Shown: positions 25,923 to 36,112 of the stretch, one piece after another | Layout: every line of letters begins with the position of its first letter | How positions within the stretch are numbered: position 1 is the stretch's first letter | NCBI RefSeq assembly: GCF_900324485.2 | Contig: NC_046651.1 | Span: forward strand, 10,880,605 to 10,944,604 | Direction of reading: 5' to 3' | DNA: 64,000 nt | Source: Mastacembelus armatus | Lineage: Eukaryota > Chordata > Actinopteri > Synbranchiformes > Mastacembelidae | Notes under the pieces: generated by a model | The model's database searches: none | The model's input: the letters and a program-made list of their open reading frames with translations, nothing else | What the model was told of the DNA's origin: nothing | Position numbers and translations under genes: made by a program

Positions 25923-26911
25923 TTCAAGTGGTCAGCTAGCTAGCCAGTTGCCAGCCCTGTGTTGTGCGGCAGAACCCCAGACTGCACCGCTTGCGGATAT
26001 TGCGCAACTGACGTAATCGGTGCGTATTCACGTAGAGCAGTGTGGCGTAACGTTATGCTGTTCAGAATTTGGCGCGAGGTGGTTACACGTCTGAAGGGTG
26101 TATGCGCAGTTTGCTTGAAAACAGCGGCTCCCTGGATCTGAAGATTACTGCTCTGAAGACTGTGGTCCATACGGGATTATGGTCTGTGTGATAGCGTTAT
26201 TGAATTCCGCTCTACCCAACGGCAGTTACACTGCGTTGTTCGGCTGTAGGTTTACGTTACCTAGCTAAGTTAGCTCACGGAGCTGTGTTATGTTGTTGAT
26301 GGTTGGCTCCACCCTTCGTTAACGTTAGCCAACATTAGTTTTGTGGTCGTGACAACTGTCAGCGCCAGAACCAGACAGTGCCGCAGTTTGTATTATTGTA
26401 AATTACCTAGAGAGTCAATGAAATGCACATTACAGCTCCTTTTCAACGTGTTTAATCTGACTAGCTAACGTTACGGTACATGTAGCAGAGCTGTCCTAGC
26501 TCTTAACGCCAGTAGCTATCTGCTGGCATGTCAATTTGTATTCATGCTGAGGTCAGACACTGGGCAGGATGTTCAGGATGTCAGATGGTGACAGATACAA
26601 TGAGCTTGTGGTCAAGTTGTCAACAGTTAATGCCTGAACACGTTATTTTCTGTTAAGAGATCAGAGATTAAATTCATATATTTAGATGAATGTGTAAGTA
26701 ATGTGTCTTATTGTGGCAAATAAGAATGACAGATTACTTATTGATAATTTTAGATCAGCAAAATTCTCTGCATCAGTAGAAAAAAACACATTAAATATGT
26801 GCACTGCCAAAATAGCATTAGTAAATTTCATATTAACCGCCAACTGAGACGCTTTTGTTTTGAATCTCGCAGCACACTGTCTTCAGAGAAAAGAACTGAA
26901 GCTCCTGCACA
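25923..26911. promoter_or_regulatory. Bidirectional elob / pkmyt1 promoter region
   Basis: Between the two start codons the DNA is CpG-rich at 25.95-26.2 kb. Sites seen: a palindromic C/EBP-type TTGCGCAA at 26000-26007, a CRE/bZIP-type TGACGTAA at 26009-26016, and a consensus E2F site TTTGGCGCGA at 26068-26077. E2F control suits pkmyt1, a cell-cycle kinase. The splice acceptor before the pkmyt1 start exon is at 26871-26872, so pkmyt1 has an upstream non-coding exon that I could not place. Confidence 0.6.
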
Positions 26912-29761
26912 ATGTCCGTAGCAGTGGAAACCACTGTGACCAGGGCGCCTCTCCCTGTTCCGATCCACTTCTCCCATGCAGAGCAGTCCTTCTCCCTCAA
27001 GAAGCGGCGCGTCCCTTTTTCCTCATCGTCTACATCCAACTCATCCTACTCTTCTCCGGCCCAGCTCTCACGTTCCCTGCCCCCCTTACCACCATCAAAG
27101 GGATGTATTCCTCTGAGCAGGATGTTCCCCCAGCACCCATCCCCGTGGACCCCCCTGTCTTGTTCCCTTAGTAAGTCTCCCCGTCCAAATTCTGTATATG
27201 ATCCCAGCAAACAGGAGTCCTATTTCAGTCAGTGCTTCACTAATTTGGGCTTGCTGGGAAGAGGATCCTTTGGGGAGGTCTACAAGGTGAGCAAGAACAG
27301 AATCCATCTGTATACATATGCTATATTATATGTTGCTAGATCTGTACATTACCGAACTACAAAGTTCTGCATTTTACACTTAAAACAGGTTGGAGGGAGT
27401 TCTGTTGGTAGAACCTTATATACTGCATGACTTGAAATCAGAGTAGTCACAGATGTATTTTCTGTTTGTTTAGAGTTTCCTGTATAGGAGGCACACACCT
27501 CAGAATTTTCTTTTCTTTTTTTTTCTAGGTGCAAAGCAATGAGGACGGGCGTCAGTATGCAGTGAAGCGGTCAGCTCATCGCTTTAGGGGTTCAAGTGAA
27601 AGGAACCGGAGTCTGAGGGAAGCCAGGAACCACGAGCAGCTGTGCCCTCACCCTCACATCCTGAAATTTGTGGCAGCCTGGGAAGAGTGTGGCCGACTGT
27701 TCATTCAGACAGAGTTGTGTAGCACCAGCTTGCTGCTCCATGCAGAGAACCAACCTCCAGGCCCAGGTCTGTCTGAACAGGACATTACGGCAGATGCTGG
27801 CAAGGCATTTGATACACATAATGCAGTAAATTCCAATTCTTGAGTGTACTGAAATGGCTTTCTTTTAAAACTTTCCAATCCAGATGAGTCCTCAGCATGG
27901 GCCTACCTCTGTGACCTCCTCTCAGCACTGCAGCATTTGCACTCTCATGGTTTTGTTCATCTTGACCTCAAACCTGCCAATGTCCTCATCACAGACTCAG
28001 GCCGTCTCAAACTGGGGGACTTTGGGCTGCTTTTTGAGGTCAATCAAAAAAGTATAGAGCCTGTAGAGGGGAAAGGGAAAGGTAAAGAGGATGCTCAGGA
28101 GGGTGATCCCAGATACATGGCTCCTGAGCTGCTCCGTGGGGAGTATGGGCCTGCTGCAGATGTTTTCAGGTATAAATGCCATAAATACTGCCAAACTCAA
28201 ACTTTTAGTTGATTCATCTGATTTAAATTAAAATAGTGCCTAAATATTCTTATTTTCATTTAGCTTGGGTGTCTCGATTCTGGAGCTTGCCTGTAATATT
28301 GAGGTTCCAAATGGTGGCGAGGGCTGGCAGCAGCTCAGACAAGGCTGCCTCCCCTCAGAGTTTACCCGAGGTAAGATACACTTTCTTTTAAGTCTTCACA
28401 AATTGTCAACTTTCTTATGTAAAAGACTTATGACTGCAGTGTTTTGATCTGTATTTGCAGGTCTGTCAACTGAGCTGCAGACAGTACTGGGGATGATGCT
28501 GGCCCCAGAACCCTCTGAGAGACCAACAGTGTCTGAGCTTCTTGCCTTACCTTCTGTTAGGAAACACAGGTGGAAAAGGCGCATCTATCTAATGTTCACT
28601 GAGACTATGTTGACTCTGACCTCTCTTTGCCAGGTAAGGTCTAAGTCCAAAATCAGCAACCTCTTCAAAGCTATAAACCAAGTATCACAGCATAGTAATA
28701 GTCAAAATATAATACTGCTTTTTGTTAAAAAAAAAAAGAGCTCACACAATACATCATAAACTGGTTTTATATGGAAACATGCCATATATAATCCAAACCT
28801 GAAACACTGAAGTATACTTCTTCAGATCAAAGGTTAGATTTAAATGTTTTTCTGGTCTCTTTCTTATAGTTGGTGGTGTACTTCGGCTGTAGACTCCTGT
28901 CATCCCTCCACTTATCCTTTCCACGTCATCAGACCAAGCCAGTTCCCTGCACTCCTCCGAGAGACAGTTGGGACAAGGATTTAACCCTGCCCCTCAGTGC
29001 CATGCATGCCGACTCAGGGAGCCCAGAGGAGGATGCAGTATTTTTGTTGGGTCCCACAGACCCAGAGCTTTCCCCCACCTTCTCACACAGGTGGAGAATC
29101 TTGTGTCAATGGATGATGTAGTTGACAAGCTTTTTGCCCTGGCTCTTTAATCTAAAGGCACAAAAGAGAATTTCTCATTTTCACTTACGAATATAGAAAG
29201 AATGTAATGAATTCATAACTTTATCATGTATTACCTCTTAGAAATGTCTTTCTGCATGAATATCTTACAAGTAAAGAAATGGATGTTGGGTTGTTTCCTT
29301 TCTCTCAACCTCAAGATAAATTAACTATTTTTGTCAAATTCCCTGCTTATTTATTTATTTTGACATTTCTGCCATTCCACAGAGTCAAATCTAGATTGTC
29401 TGTGGAAAGCACATCCACTCCTCTCCCGGCCTCACCGCAACCCAACCATCGAAGTCCTGTCCACACACCCACTCACTCCAAGCTGGGTGACTGGTCCTCC
29501 TATAACCTGGCTCAGACCCCCTCCAGCATCCACTCAAATGGTTCCTACCACACCCTTACCCCCAGTGCAAGCCCCATACACGCAGGGCGCCATACAGACA
29601 ACATGAGCTCCACGCAGAGCCAACGTAATTCATCCACCAAGTCCTCACAGCGACGTGGATGCAACTGGGTCCGTACAGAGGAGGATTTACCCCGATCCAG
29701 CTTCGAACCAAAGAACCTGCTCAGTCTCTTTGAGGAAACAACTATAGAGGGACAGCCATGA
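26912..29761 (+). CDS. pkmyt1: Membrane-associated tyrosine/threonine kinase Myt1 (7 coding exons, 592 aa)
   Basis: Exons: 26912-27286, 27529-27766, 27884-28169, 28264-28370, 28461-28633, 28870-29090, 29383-29761, joining to 1,779 nt. Myt1 phosphorylates Cdk1 on Thr14 and Tyr15 at ER/Golgi membranes and holds cells before mitosis. The kinase domain shows the P-loop [13 protein letters not shown], the lysine in YAVKR, the family's variant catalytic loop [15 protein letters not shown], and [12 protein letters not shown]. After the kinase domain comes a hydrophobic stretch around [14 protein letters not shown], matching the membrane motif. A Ser/Pro-rich tail ends [19 protein letters not shown], the conserved cyclin-binding C-terminus. 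The ORF reads past a donor-like AGTAAGTC near 27170 in frame, so I keep exon 1 continuous. It is longer than human (499 aa), mostly in the N-terminus and tail. Confidence 0.95.
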
Positions 29762-29842
29762 GTTTGAGACTGCCACTTTCATTTCAGGGACACTGTTTTT
29801 CATTTTTCACTCTTGAATGTCAGGGGAAAAAACACTTCATAA

Positions 29843-29848
29843 AATAAA
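29843..29848 (+). other. Poly(A) signal of pkmyt1
   Basis: AATAAA 82 nt after the pkmyt1 stop codon. Confidence 0.7.
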
Positions 29849-30580
29849 TGTCCCAAGGTCTTTATATGGATTCTCTGTTTTTTTTTGTTTGTTTTTTTGG
29901 CCATTGTAACAGTTTCTTTTAGTGTTTATTCAGATTTGACTATGTAATCAGACTGTACAGCACTTTTAATGTTTGTGTAAATGCAATCTGTTGGCTGGGT
30001 TTATTGTTAAATAAGTTATCATTAGCCTTGTGTGCTCTTGAGGAATGTACGTCAAGAGTTAAAGAATATTAAATGAAGAGGGGAAACAGGACCTAAATAT
30101 ATGTACCCTTTTTGTACTGTAAAGAACTTTCAAAATATAAAACATGACTGGTGTGCCTGGCAAGGTTCATTTCAATCTTTTTCTCCATCTCCTGAAGCTT
30201 TTTATGAAGTGTATAAATCCTGTCAAGTATTTTTCTCTCCTACCAGCTTTCTCAGTTTCTAATTCCTCAGGTTTTGTTTGCAGACTTCTGCCTTTCATGT
30301 TATAAACTTTCATTGTGCTGGTTTATATGTCCCTAGCTGCTTTTGCAGTATTGCAGGATTCATACCTCTTCATTAGCTCAGAGTTCTTTTTGCAGGGTGA
30401 CGTTCTGCTTTGCATTGCTCATTGTTTCTTCATTGCACCATAATCTTGATCATTTTTTATTTTTTGATTTACTTATTCTCTCGCTTAAGGGCTTTACTTT
30501 CTGCATTCACATCCTCCATGGGTTTTACTTTGTTCTCAAACACACTTTTTAAACACAGCCCTATTAGCTTTTTATGTCTT

Positions 30581-30620
30581 CTAAGATAAACTTTATTCAT
30601 CCCTGAAGGAAAATTCTGGA
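30581..30620 (-). mobile_element. LINE-type 3' tail fragment
   Basis: Reads TTCAGGGATGAATAAAGTTT plus ATCTTA on the minus strand. It is the same tail, almost base for base, as the copy at 33326-33360, so both come from one subfamily. Only the tail survives. Confidence 0.5.
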
Positions 30621-31538
30621 TAATTTAAAAATTTTAAAATTAAATTTAAAAATTAATTAATAAACTGGTTATTAAGTAAAATAAAAAATAAACCCTTTCA
30701 TCTGTGTAATGCAATCAGAAAACTTACAGTTTATCTTATTGTTGCTTTGGATGTTGAAATACAGAGTGATAGACAGCATGTGTTTAGTTTCATATTCACC
30801 TGCTGCAGGGATCATTAAAGAGAGTTTGTTCATGCCACAGTTTTTTTGGCTTCTTTATTCAATGCCCAATTCATTGTACAATTGACGAGTCAATATGCAG
30901 TTTGAAAATGCATTTTCCAATTGACAGTCTTATGTAACGTGGCAATTCAATATTCGATTCACTGAATTATTTACTTGAAGTTTTGAATGAAAGCTAAATC
31001 AATTGCATGTCAGTTTTAGGTCACTTCATTCAATGTGCGATGATGATGTGCAGGTCTGCACCTTACAAACCTACTCAGGGTGTTTTAAGGGTCATTCTGC
31101 GTATTTACCAGTAGATGGCAGAAACACACCTCGCTCTCATTGGATGCCTGCCGCCTTGTGGGAACCAGGAAGGGGATGTTGTGGGTGGTATGGATTCATG
31201 CACACAACAATACTCTCATCTATCGGGCGATCAATCTCCCAAACCGGACTTCCGTCTGCGTTTATCGGGTGTAATAGCGGTACCTATAGGTGCCAGGTGA
31301 ACGCCCATATCTGGTGTAAGGATTCTGCACCCTGAATGCGAAATACAGCTCAAGTGTAAACGCTGCAAAACAATGCGCGTTTCAAACCGGATTACCAGTA
31401 GATAGTCTGAATCATCAGAAGCAGCAAGAGTATTTCACGGAATTGGGTTTGAGGTATGCTGTTTTCTCATTTGTAAAGAATTTCTCATAAAAATACAGTA
31501 ACCCTTGGCTCTAGTGCAGTAGATTCCAGGCTATAGAG

Positions 31539-32728
31539 ATGTCCAAAATTGAGCGCCTCAGTGCCCGAGTGGAGAAGCTGCTGTCTAAAGCGGTGCAGGA
31601 GGTTCTGGAGGTGGTAAAAGAGACAGTGTCAGAGTACCAGGAGAAAACTGCCCGAACCCAGAGAGAGAACCAGAGCCTGAAGAGGAGGCTGCAGGAGCTC
31701 CAGGATAAGATCAACTTGGACAGGAATGGTAAAACAGCACAACTAAGTAAATGTGTCCAGAAATGTTGAAAGGGGTTGATCGATGTGTTGCTTCTCTTAT
31801 GCTTCATTACTTTTGTTGTCCTACAGGAATTGTGCTACAGGTTTCCACTGCCAGCCAGCAGGCTGAGGTGGACCGGAAACGGAAAGAACTGCAACAGGGC
31901 ATTGAACTCATCCCCCCAGACGAGAGCACTGCAGTAATTTGTCCCTCTGATTCATTCGACGACACTGACTGTGAAGCATCCATCACATCAGTAGCCAAGC
32001 CCTGTCTCTCCCCTGAAGCTATAACTGGACCACATTTAGGTAGTGACAACTTATACCACTCAAGACCTCCTAAAACTGAGACCCGTAATGGACTGTCGTC
32101 AACAGTTTCAAATCCTCTAGAGCCCATTATTACAGTTAAAGTCAATGAAAATGAGTCTGGTTTACCATTTATGTCTAATAAGATGAAAGTAGAGCCTAAT
32201 TTGGATGAAGATTCCCTGCAAAACACAGATTATTTTAAAGATGATGCTGCAACGAGCTCCACATCTTTAAACAGGCTAAACCTAGAACCTCCTCAGTCTA
32301 GTTTAAGAGTCTATAATGAGTCTGGGGTCTTTTTTAGTCTGAGCCAAAGTGGAACCGAAGAACCAGTTTCTCAAAGATGTAATAATCCAGATGGTGCTGG
32401 TGCAGGAAAACAATGTACCACTCAATCCAACGCTAAAGGAAACACTTCAGGCTCAGCAGCATTCCAGAGAAATGTCAGAAAACACTACAGCTGCTCGCTG
32501 TGTGGTCGCACCTTCAGGCATGCAGGCGACTACAAGAAACACAACAGGGTGCACACTGGGGAGAAGCCATATTGCTGCTTCGTGTGTGGGAAACGCTTCA
32601 GTCAGTCGGGCTATCTGACGGTACATCTGCGCTACCACACGGGAGAGAAGCCGTTTGGCTGCAGCCATTGTGGCAAAAGTTTTAGTCACTCAAGTAACAT
32701 GAAGAAACACCAGCAAACACATCTGTGA
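31539..32728 (+). CDS. C2H2 zinc-finger protein with fish N-terminal coiled-coil module (copy 1, 363 aa)
   Basis: Exons 31539-31728 and 31827-32728 join in phase 1 over a 98-nt intron (1,092 nt). Residues 1-63 form a helical, probably coiled-coil module (SARVEKLLSKAVQEVLEVVK and following heptads) common at the start of fish C2H2 proteins. The middle 200 residues are acidic and Ser-rich, with a possible SUMO site at MKVEPN. Three C-terminal C2H2 fingers are joined by TGEKP linkers: CSLCGRTFRHAGDYKKHNRVH, then CFVCGKRF and CSHCGKSF fingers. This predicts a sequence-specific nuclear DNA-binding regulator; the target is unknown. It is a paralogue of the gene at 36113-37371. I cannot give it an orthologue name. 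Confidence 0.9.
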
Positions 32729-33092
32729 GATTTTTGACCTGGTGGATTCAGACTTCTTTACATACTGTTTTTGGGGATGGACACGGACAAGGATGCTTTT
32801 TAATCTCTATTTCCAGATAATTGATGGTAAAAACTGTAGGATCCTCTATGAGCATCTCTGGTTTAGAGAATGATGGCGCTGCATGGGAATAGCAATTTAT
32901 TACTATTTATTAAATGTGCCTTCTTTTAAAAGAACATAGTCTATTATAGCGCACATGCTGCAAACTCCAGTAAATTTAAAACCCCCTTCCTGTTTATGTC
33001 TTACTGGTATTTGTCTGGTGTTTAGAGTTTAGTTCACTGTGTTATTTACTCTATCGTGCCATTTCCTGTTTGGATCTTGCATTTTCAAAGCA

Positions 33093-33098
33093 AATAAA
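33093..33098 (+). other. Poly(A) signal, zinc-finger copy 1
   Basis: AATAAA about 365 nt after the stop codon. Confidence 0.6.
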
Positions 33099-33325
33099 TG
33101 TATTTATTTGTATGTTAAATCATTCTGTATTGTCAACTGGTTCATTTTACGTTGATCATATGCAATTTAAATACCCCAAAAAAAGAAAGTCCAGTCATTG
33201 TGTTCAAAGCTCAGTAAATTTCTGTCCCACTGTTATTAGGTGGATCTGTCTGAGTACAAATTAGTTATCCATGATGAAATAACCAGAGAGGTGTCGGACA
33301 GCAGTGTGACTAACAGTCACACCTG

Positions 33326-33360
33326 AATTACCTTCAGGGATGAATAAAGTTTATCTCATC
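33326..33360 (+). mobile_element. LINE-type 3' tail fragment
   Basis: CTTCAGGGATGAATAAAGTT plus TATCTCATC. Sister copy of the fragment at 30581-30620, in the opposite orientation. Confidence 0.5.
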
Positions 33361-34111
33361 TGGTCATCCTGCTGTTAGAGCATCCATATCAGAAAGGATA
33401 ATGTAAAAAAAACATCTTTGACTGAAGGCAGGAATATGTAAAAAGAAATCTTTCTATATATGTCCTCTTTTGATAAGACAGACAGGTCCATTTTCGGAAA
33501 ATAGAGCTTAGCCAACATTGGAAGTTTGGCTTTTGTGTCTATGTGACTGACAAAACATATTTCCCAACACTGTAAAAGTATGTGTTCATTTCAAAATTTC
33601 CAGCAATTATTTCCTTTTCTTAGCTAGATGAGACTTGTGTAAGACTGATGCCAACTCTAAAGGGCTGCCTCGTTAAACAGGTGTGTCACTTCCTATTCAA
33701 CACACTTTTAATTCAGGCAAGCTACAGGAAACACAGCAGTGACACTGTGATACAAGAGACCTGAGAGGTAAGTAAGATTTTCAACTTATTCAGTTGATTG
33801 ATGCTGTGTCTGCTGCAAACACTGGTTAAATATGAACAATTTGAAGGTAATTGTGGAGAAGTGTCTAACTTTTTAATATACTTTAGATTTCAGTTTGAGC
33901 CTTAAACATGAAACCAAGGTTCACTGATATCCTGAATCTATATTATAATAAAGGCTTATTCTTTTAACATGAAATTGAATCAGAACAGGCTGTGACGTGT
34001 TAAATAAAAATAAAAAGACAAAATCCATCAAATATGTTAAAAGCCTATATTGTGTTTAATGATGAAGTATTGTCTTTTTGTCTCAGGATTTCTTTTGACT
34101 GAATTGTCATA

Positions 34112-34684
34112 ATGCAAAACGTCAAGTGTGTTGCTGTTGGAGATACTGATGTAGGAAAGACCCACCTCCTCTGCACTTATGCCAAAAAGATGTTTCCTAA
34201 GGACTACATTTCAGGTTTCTATGACACATACAATACCCAGCTCAGTGTAGACAACCACACTGTCCAGCTGGTGCTTGGGGACACCTCTGGGCAGGAGGAC
34301 TATGACAGTGTACGCCCACTCTGCTACAACCAAGTCAGTGTCATCATCATCTGCTTCTCCATTGCCAGCCCAAGATCCTACGAGAATGTCAAGAACAAGT
34401 GGCTTCCAGAGGTTAAGCACCATTGCCCTAATGTGCCTATTCTCCTTGTGGGAACTAAGACCGACCTTCGTGATGATCAGCAGATCCTGGAGAAGCTAAA
34501 GGAACAGAACCAGATCCCAGTCACCCACCAGCAGGGAACAACAATGGCAAAGCAAATAAAGGCTGTTAAATATCTGGAATGCACTGCAATCAACCAGGTG
34601 GGGTTGGATAAGGTGTTTGATGAGGCTGTGCACACCTTTCTCAGCCATTCAACCACCACCAAAAAACCTTGTGTACTTCTGTAA
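34112..34684 (+). CDS. Divergent Rho-family GTPase, RhoG/Rac type (190 aa, single coding exon)
   Basis: The ORF aligns with Rac1/RhoG without gaps through residue 68, so Rac numbering applies. Retained: Gly10, Gly15, Lys16, Thr17, Tyr32, Asp57, Gly60, Gln61, the base-binding TKTD at 115-118 and a geranylgeranyl-type CAAX box CVLL. Changed: Gly12 to Thr, Ala13 to Asp, Pro34 to Ser, Thr35 to Gly, Trp56 to Gly, Ala59 to Ser. Later segments (ENVKNKWLPEVKHHCPNVPI, YLECTA) resemble RhoG most. RHOG also has its whole coding region in one exon behind a 5'UTR intron, as here (donor after 33767, acceptor before 34087). I infer a fast-evolving teleost rhog paralogue with altered nucleotide cycling and effector choice. 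It is membrane-bound by prenylation. Poly(A) signal at 34943-34948. Confidence 0.9.
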   Translation: MQNVKCVAVGDTDVGKTHLLCTYAKKMFPKDYISGFYDTYNTQLSVDNHTVQLVLGDTSGQEDYDSVRPLCYNQVSVIIICFSIASPRSYENVKNKWLPEVKHHCPNVPILLVGTKTDLRDDQQILEKLKEQNQIPVTHQQGTTMAKQIKAVKYLECTAINQVGLDKVFDEAVHTFLSHSTTTKKPCVLL

Positions 34685-34942
34685 GTTAAGGTGCTCATGT
34701 AAATATTTTATTTTGATAGAATTAAATATGATATATTTAATTATTAAATATGATATATTTGCTCTAATTAAATTAATATTATACACACTTCTCTGTGTGT
34801 TTTGTTTTATTTATTTATTTGTGTACTTATTTATTTCTTTTTCCATGTGTAACATTTCAACATTTTTTTAAAGCATGGTGGTAGAACATTTTAATTTACT
34901 CATTACTTTTGTTTTTTCTGAGTGGTTATTATATTCTCTGTT

Positions 34943-34948
34943 AATAAA
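34943..34948 (+). other. Poly(A) signal, Rho gene
   Basis: AATAAA about 260 nt after the stop codon. Confidence 0.65.
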
Positions 34949-35394
34949 GCATGATATCCTAGTTTTGTTTAGTTCGTTCTGTAACATTTCATTGAATGCA
35001 CTATATGTTTGCCACATGAATATAAAGAATTCAAGGTGATGTAGCCTAATTAAAAAAGAGCCCCTCTGTTGACAATCAGAAAAAAATATATTCAGGATAT
35101 ACATTATATAAAAATCTATATTATTAAGACATGACGCGGTGATAGGTCACGACTTCATAACACGTGGTTGTCATTCATATTCCAGATGTGTGAATATGCA
35201 TGACTGTGTAACTTATACCGTAAGTTAGAGTAAATAAAGTAATTATCCATATTTACTGAATGAAAAACAGCAGAAGGCGAAGTTGACTGCTGCAGGTGAA
35301 ATGTCAGATGAATAAAGAAGAATTAATAGTAAACAGTTACATAGAAACGAATACAGACGTTAAACTCGGACTTTTATTCTGAAAACCATCGTAC

Positions 35395-35424
35395 AGCGGA
35401 AGTGAATCAGGTTGTACTTCCGGA
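35395..35424. promoter_or_regulatory. Opposed pair of ETS sites, putative promoter of zinc-finger copy 2
   Basis: AGCGGAAGTG (35395-35404) and ACTTCCGGA (35416-35424) are consensus ETS sites facing each other, 11 nt apart, about 700 bp upstream of the start codon and before a probable 5'UTR exon. Such sites are typical of TATA-less housekeeping promoters. Confidence 0.45.
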
Positions 35425-36112
35425 GGTTATGAGTTGTTGTGTTGCGTTTTTATTTGTGCCTTGTCGTGTTGTTTCCAGGCTTTTAAATTTCTTATTACTT
35501 GCTAATCAGGCTCACGATTAATCAGAAGCAAACATCCGGCTAACATGGTGCCCACGTGACGGGTTTTTTATTGGACCTCTGGGATGTTTAAAGGGAAACC
35601 GATATTATAACTTCACGACTAGCTGGAAGGTACTGCAGTTGTAAACATGTCTAGCTAGTTGGTCAATCTAGTTCATTTGAAATATGCGTTATTTGCGCAT
35701 ATATGCGTTATATAAACACGTAATAATTAAACATAGCATTACATAACAGTGGAACGGGCAGATCTCTTTGTATTTAATGTAACGTTGCAGCCACATTGCA
35801 ATTATTTATTTATTTATTGTTTGTTTGTTTGCTGGGGGGGGGGGGGTGTATTTGTGTTTTGTTTTTTTTATTGCGTGTTTTACTTATATTGAGCTTTGCA
35901 ATACTGTATAATACTAATCAGTTTATGAAAGAACAGATTATTAAGTTCCAAAGTAACAGACGTAGTTTTTGGGTGAATGGACACATGAACCTTTAGTGTC
36001 ATCAGAAGAAGCATATATTCACATTTATCACATCTCCTATTAATTATTATATCAGATATACATACTTATCATTTCATTTCATGCGTAATCACTCTGCATG
36101 TTTCATTTCAGG

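Larger units (their letters stand above)
29762..31538. other. pkmyt1 3'UTR and upstream region of the first zinc-finger gene
   Basis: The pkmyt1 3'UTR ends at the AATAAA at 29843-29848. A LINE-tail fragment lies at 30581-30620. The stretch 31.0-31.5 kb holds the likely promoter of the zinc-finger gene, including a near-palindrome around CACCTATAGGTG-like sequence at 31279-31294. No coding sequence is supported. Confidence 0.55.
32729..34111. other. Zinc-finger copy 1 3'UTR and Rho gene 5' region
   Basis: The zinc-finger 3'UTR ends at AATAAA 33093-33098. A LINE tail follows at 33326-33360. The Rho gene has a probable non-coding first exon ending at 33767 (donor GTAAGT), joined to the acceptor at 34085-34086. 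An ETS-type CACTTCCT lies just before that exon, at about 33687. Confidence 0.55.
34685..36112. other. Rho 3'UTR and promoter/5'UTR of zinc-finger copy 2
   Basis: The Rho 3'UTR ends at AATAAA 34943-34948. A promoter-like segment near 35.4-35.6 kb carries opposed ETS sites (35395-35424). A donor-like AAG/GTACTG near 35630 may close a 5'UTR exon, joined to the acceptor just before 36112. A G-run sits at 35834-35846. No other gene. Confidence 0.5.

Noticed and set aside
31807-32226. 139-codon minus-strand frame inside the first zinc-finger gene
   Set aside because: Antisense shadow of exon 2; no homology recognised.
34112-34684. Rho gene as a processed retrocopy
   Set aside because: A 5'UTR intron with good splice sites is present and RHOG itself has a single coding exon, so lack of coding introns is no evidence for retroposition.
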